From: Deltaproteobacteria bacterium
GTDB lineage: Bacteria > Desulfobacterota > Desulfarculia > Adiutricales > Adiutricaceae
Length of the DNA: 38,706 nt
Direction of reading: 5' to 3'
NCBI GenBank assembly: GCA_031263525.1
Contig: JAISFP010000100.1
Coordinates: 1-38,706, forward strand
Numbering within the stretch: the stretch's first letter is position 1; every line of letters begins with the position of its first letter. Below are positions 37,891-38,706 of the stretch, piece by piece. The notes under the pieces are model-generated. The model did no database searches. It saw nothing but the letters and a program-made list of their open reading frames with translations, and was not told the DNA's origin. The translations under genes were made by a program, and so were the position numbers.

Positions 37891-38247
37891 GTAACTGTTC
37901 AGCTCCCCTGCGACCGGGGACGCCCGCTTCTTCATTGCAGAAACAAGGGGGTGCCCACGGGCGAAGCTGCCGGCGCTCACCGCGCCCGCCCGCAGGGCCG
38001 GCCTTCCCACATGCTGCGTCCAGGCCTCCCGGCACAGCTTTCAGCTGCGTCCGGGACCCTTGTTTCATACTAGGTGCCCCTCTTTATGAGAACCTTTTTT
38101 GAGGAAAAGAGCCCTGAAAAGGAACCCATGAAGTTGAAAAGTCAGTTTTGGATGCTTCATGTGGGGGCAAGGAGTTTCTGCAGAGGGCATTTTTGAAGGG
38201 AAGTTCGGCCTGTTGAGTTCATCTTGGGGGGGCACCTGAACATTTAC
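37891..38247. mobile_element. Diverged GTAA-ended element with extra internal DNA
   Basis: The left end GTAACTGTTCAG (37891) and the right end CACCTGAACATTTAC (to 38247) are imperfect inverted repeats. From GGTGCCCCTC (about 38071) to the right end the sequence aligns with the 184-bp element at 15919-16102, sharing AGAGCCCT, AAGTTGAA, GATGCTTCATGTGG-like and CCTGTTGAG words. About 165 bp of unrelated GC-rich DNA separates this part from the left terminus. Flanking octamers do not match, so it is an old or rearranged copy. Confidence 0.55.
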
Positions 38248-38706
38248 TGCCCTTTCATGTAAATATAAACAAATGAGGTGGCGATCTGGCGAAGCCGACC
38301 GATTTAGGCATCGACCATCCGCCGGCCCACTCCCATACATGAAGTGCTTGTAGATGATCTAGGCACAATTTATTGCGAATTACTCCAAAATTTCTTATAT
38401 GGTCCCGTGCCACCAATTCGTTCATGTTTTCGTTAAACGGCAATACTCCCCTTTCATTTAAATGTGGACGAATTATGGCGACGAGCTGGCCTCCCTCGTC
38501 TGCCCACAAGGTTCTGTGTCCTCCTCCATTGGCTCATATTTTCATGGAAATATAATATGTTTTCACAGACAATAGCGGATGAGGCGACACTGGGCCCAGG
38601 GCGGCCCTACACCGGGTTCAGGCCGGCCCGCCGCCGGGTCCGGGCCGCCTCCCTCCAGGGCAGGTCGGTCTTGCTCCTAACCCAGGCCGGCCTTTCTCCC
38701 GGCTCA
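38248..38706. other. Right edge of the window: low-confidence repeats and a short minus-strand frame
   Basis: TTTCATGTAAATATAAAC (38253), TTTCATTTAAATGTGGAC (38452) and TTTTCATGGAAATATAAT (38539) resemble each other and may be diverged copies. The last 140 bases, starting TTTTCACAGACAATAGCGG, resemble the start of the ATCTGTTCACAGACG elements near 15690 and 16115. A minus-strand frame (38255 to about 38509-38535) has a fairly protein-like composition (GGQLVAIIRPHLNERG, MNELVARDHIRNFG) but no ribosome-binding site and no recognised family. It may be a gene remnant. Confidence 0.3.

Overview
The window is a high-GC bacterial chromosome segment with unusually few genes. Nine protein genes are convincing, eight intact and one interrupted, and they cover only about 60% of it. 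The remainder is GC-rich repeat arrays alternating with short AT-rich stretches. Coding regions are strongly GC at third positions yet use AGG for Arg and ATA for Ile often. Large PilY1-type proteins, an EmrAB pump and AAA/PD-(D/E)XK proteins together suggest a Gram-negative bacterium, perhaps Desulfobacterota (former Deltaproteobacteria). No rRNA, tRNA or other phylogenetic marker is present, so that assignment is an inference.

Left part (1-3600): a plus-strand pair. The first gene encodes a zinc-ribbon membrane protein of unknown function. The second encodes an AAA-ATPase/PD-(D/E)XK-like protein whose ATP-binding and nuclease motifs both look eroded. From 3600 to 10460 there is no convincing gene. 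That stretch holds a compound repeat rich in GGATGCC/GGCATCC, a decanucleotide array, and tandem arrays with 20-, 7-, 38-, 47- and 35-bp units.

Middle (10474-17265): a TetR-type regulator, then emrA and emrB overlapping by ATGA. This looks like a self-regulated tripartite efflux module, with the outer-membrane component encoded elsewhere. EmrA has long low-complexity extensions at both ends. A 184-bp non-autonomous element (15919-16102) with GTAA termini and a perfect 8-bp target duplication lies between emrB and a DUF169 gene.

Right part (18181-36695, minus strand): two paralogous PilY1/PilC-propeller proteins of about 1940 and 1980 residues, roughly 6.7 kb apart. Between them are a 1.5-kb AT-rich stretch, a 66-bp minisatellite split by a precise 154-bp insertion, and a lower-GC AAA-ATPase/PD-(D/E)XK gene that is one continuous frame broken only by an in-frame TAG. 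The last 2 kb carries a perfect 22-bp palindrome and more decayed copies of the GTAA-ended element.

No CRISPR array, phage module or complete transposase gene was recognised. The most noteworthy items are the mobile and repeat biology of the non-coding DNA, the single-amber AAA/nuclease gene, its degenerate cousin near the left end, and the paralogous PilY1 pair.
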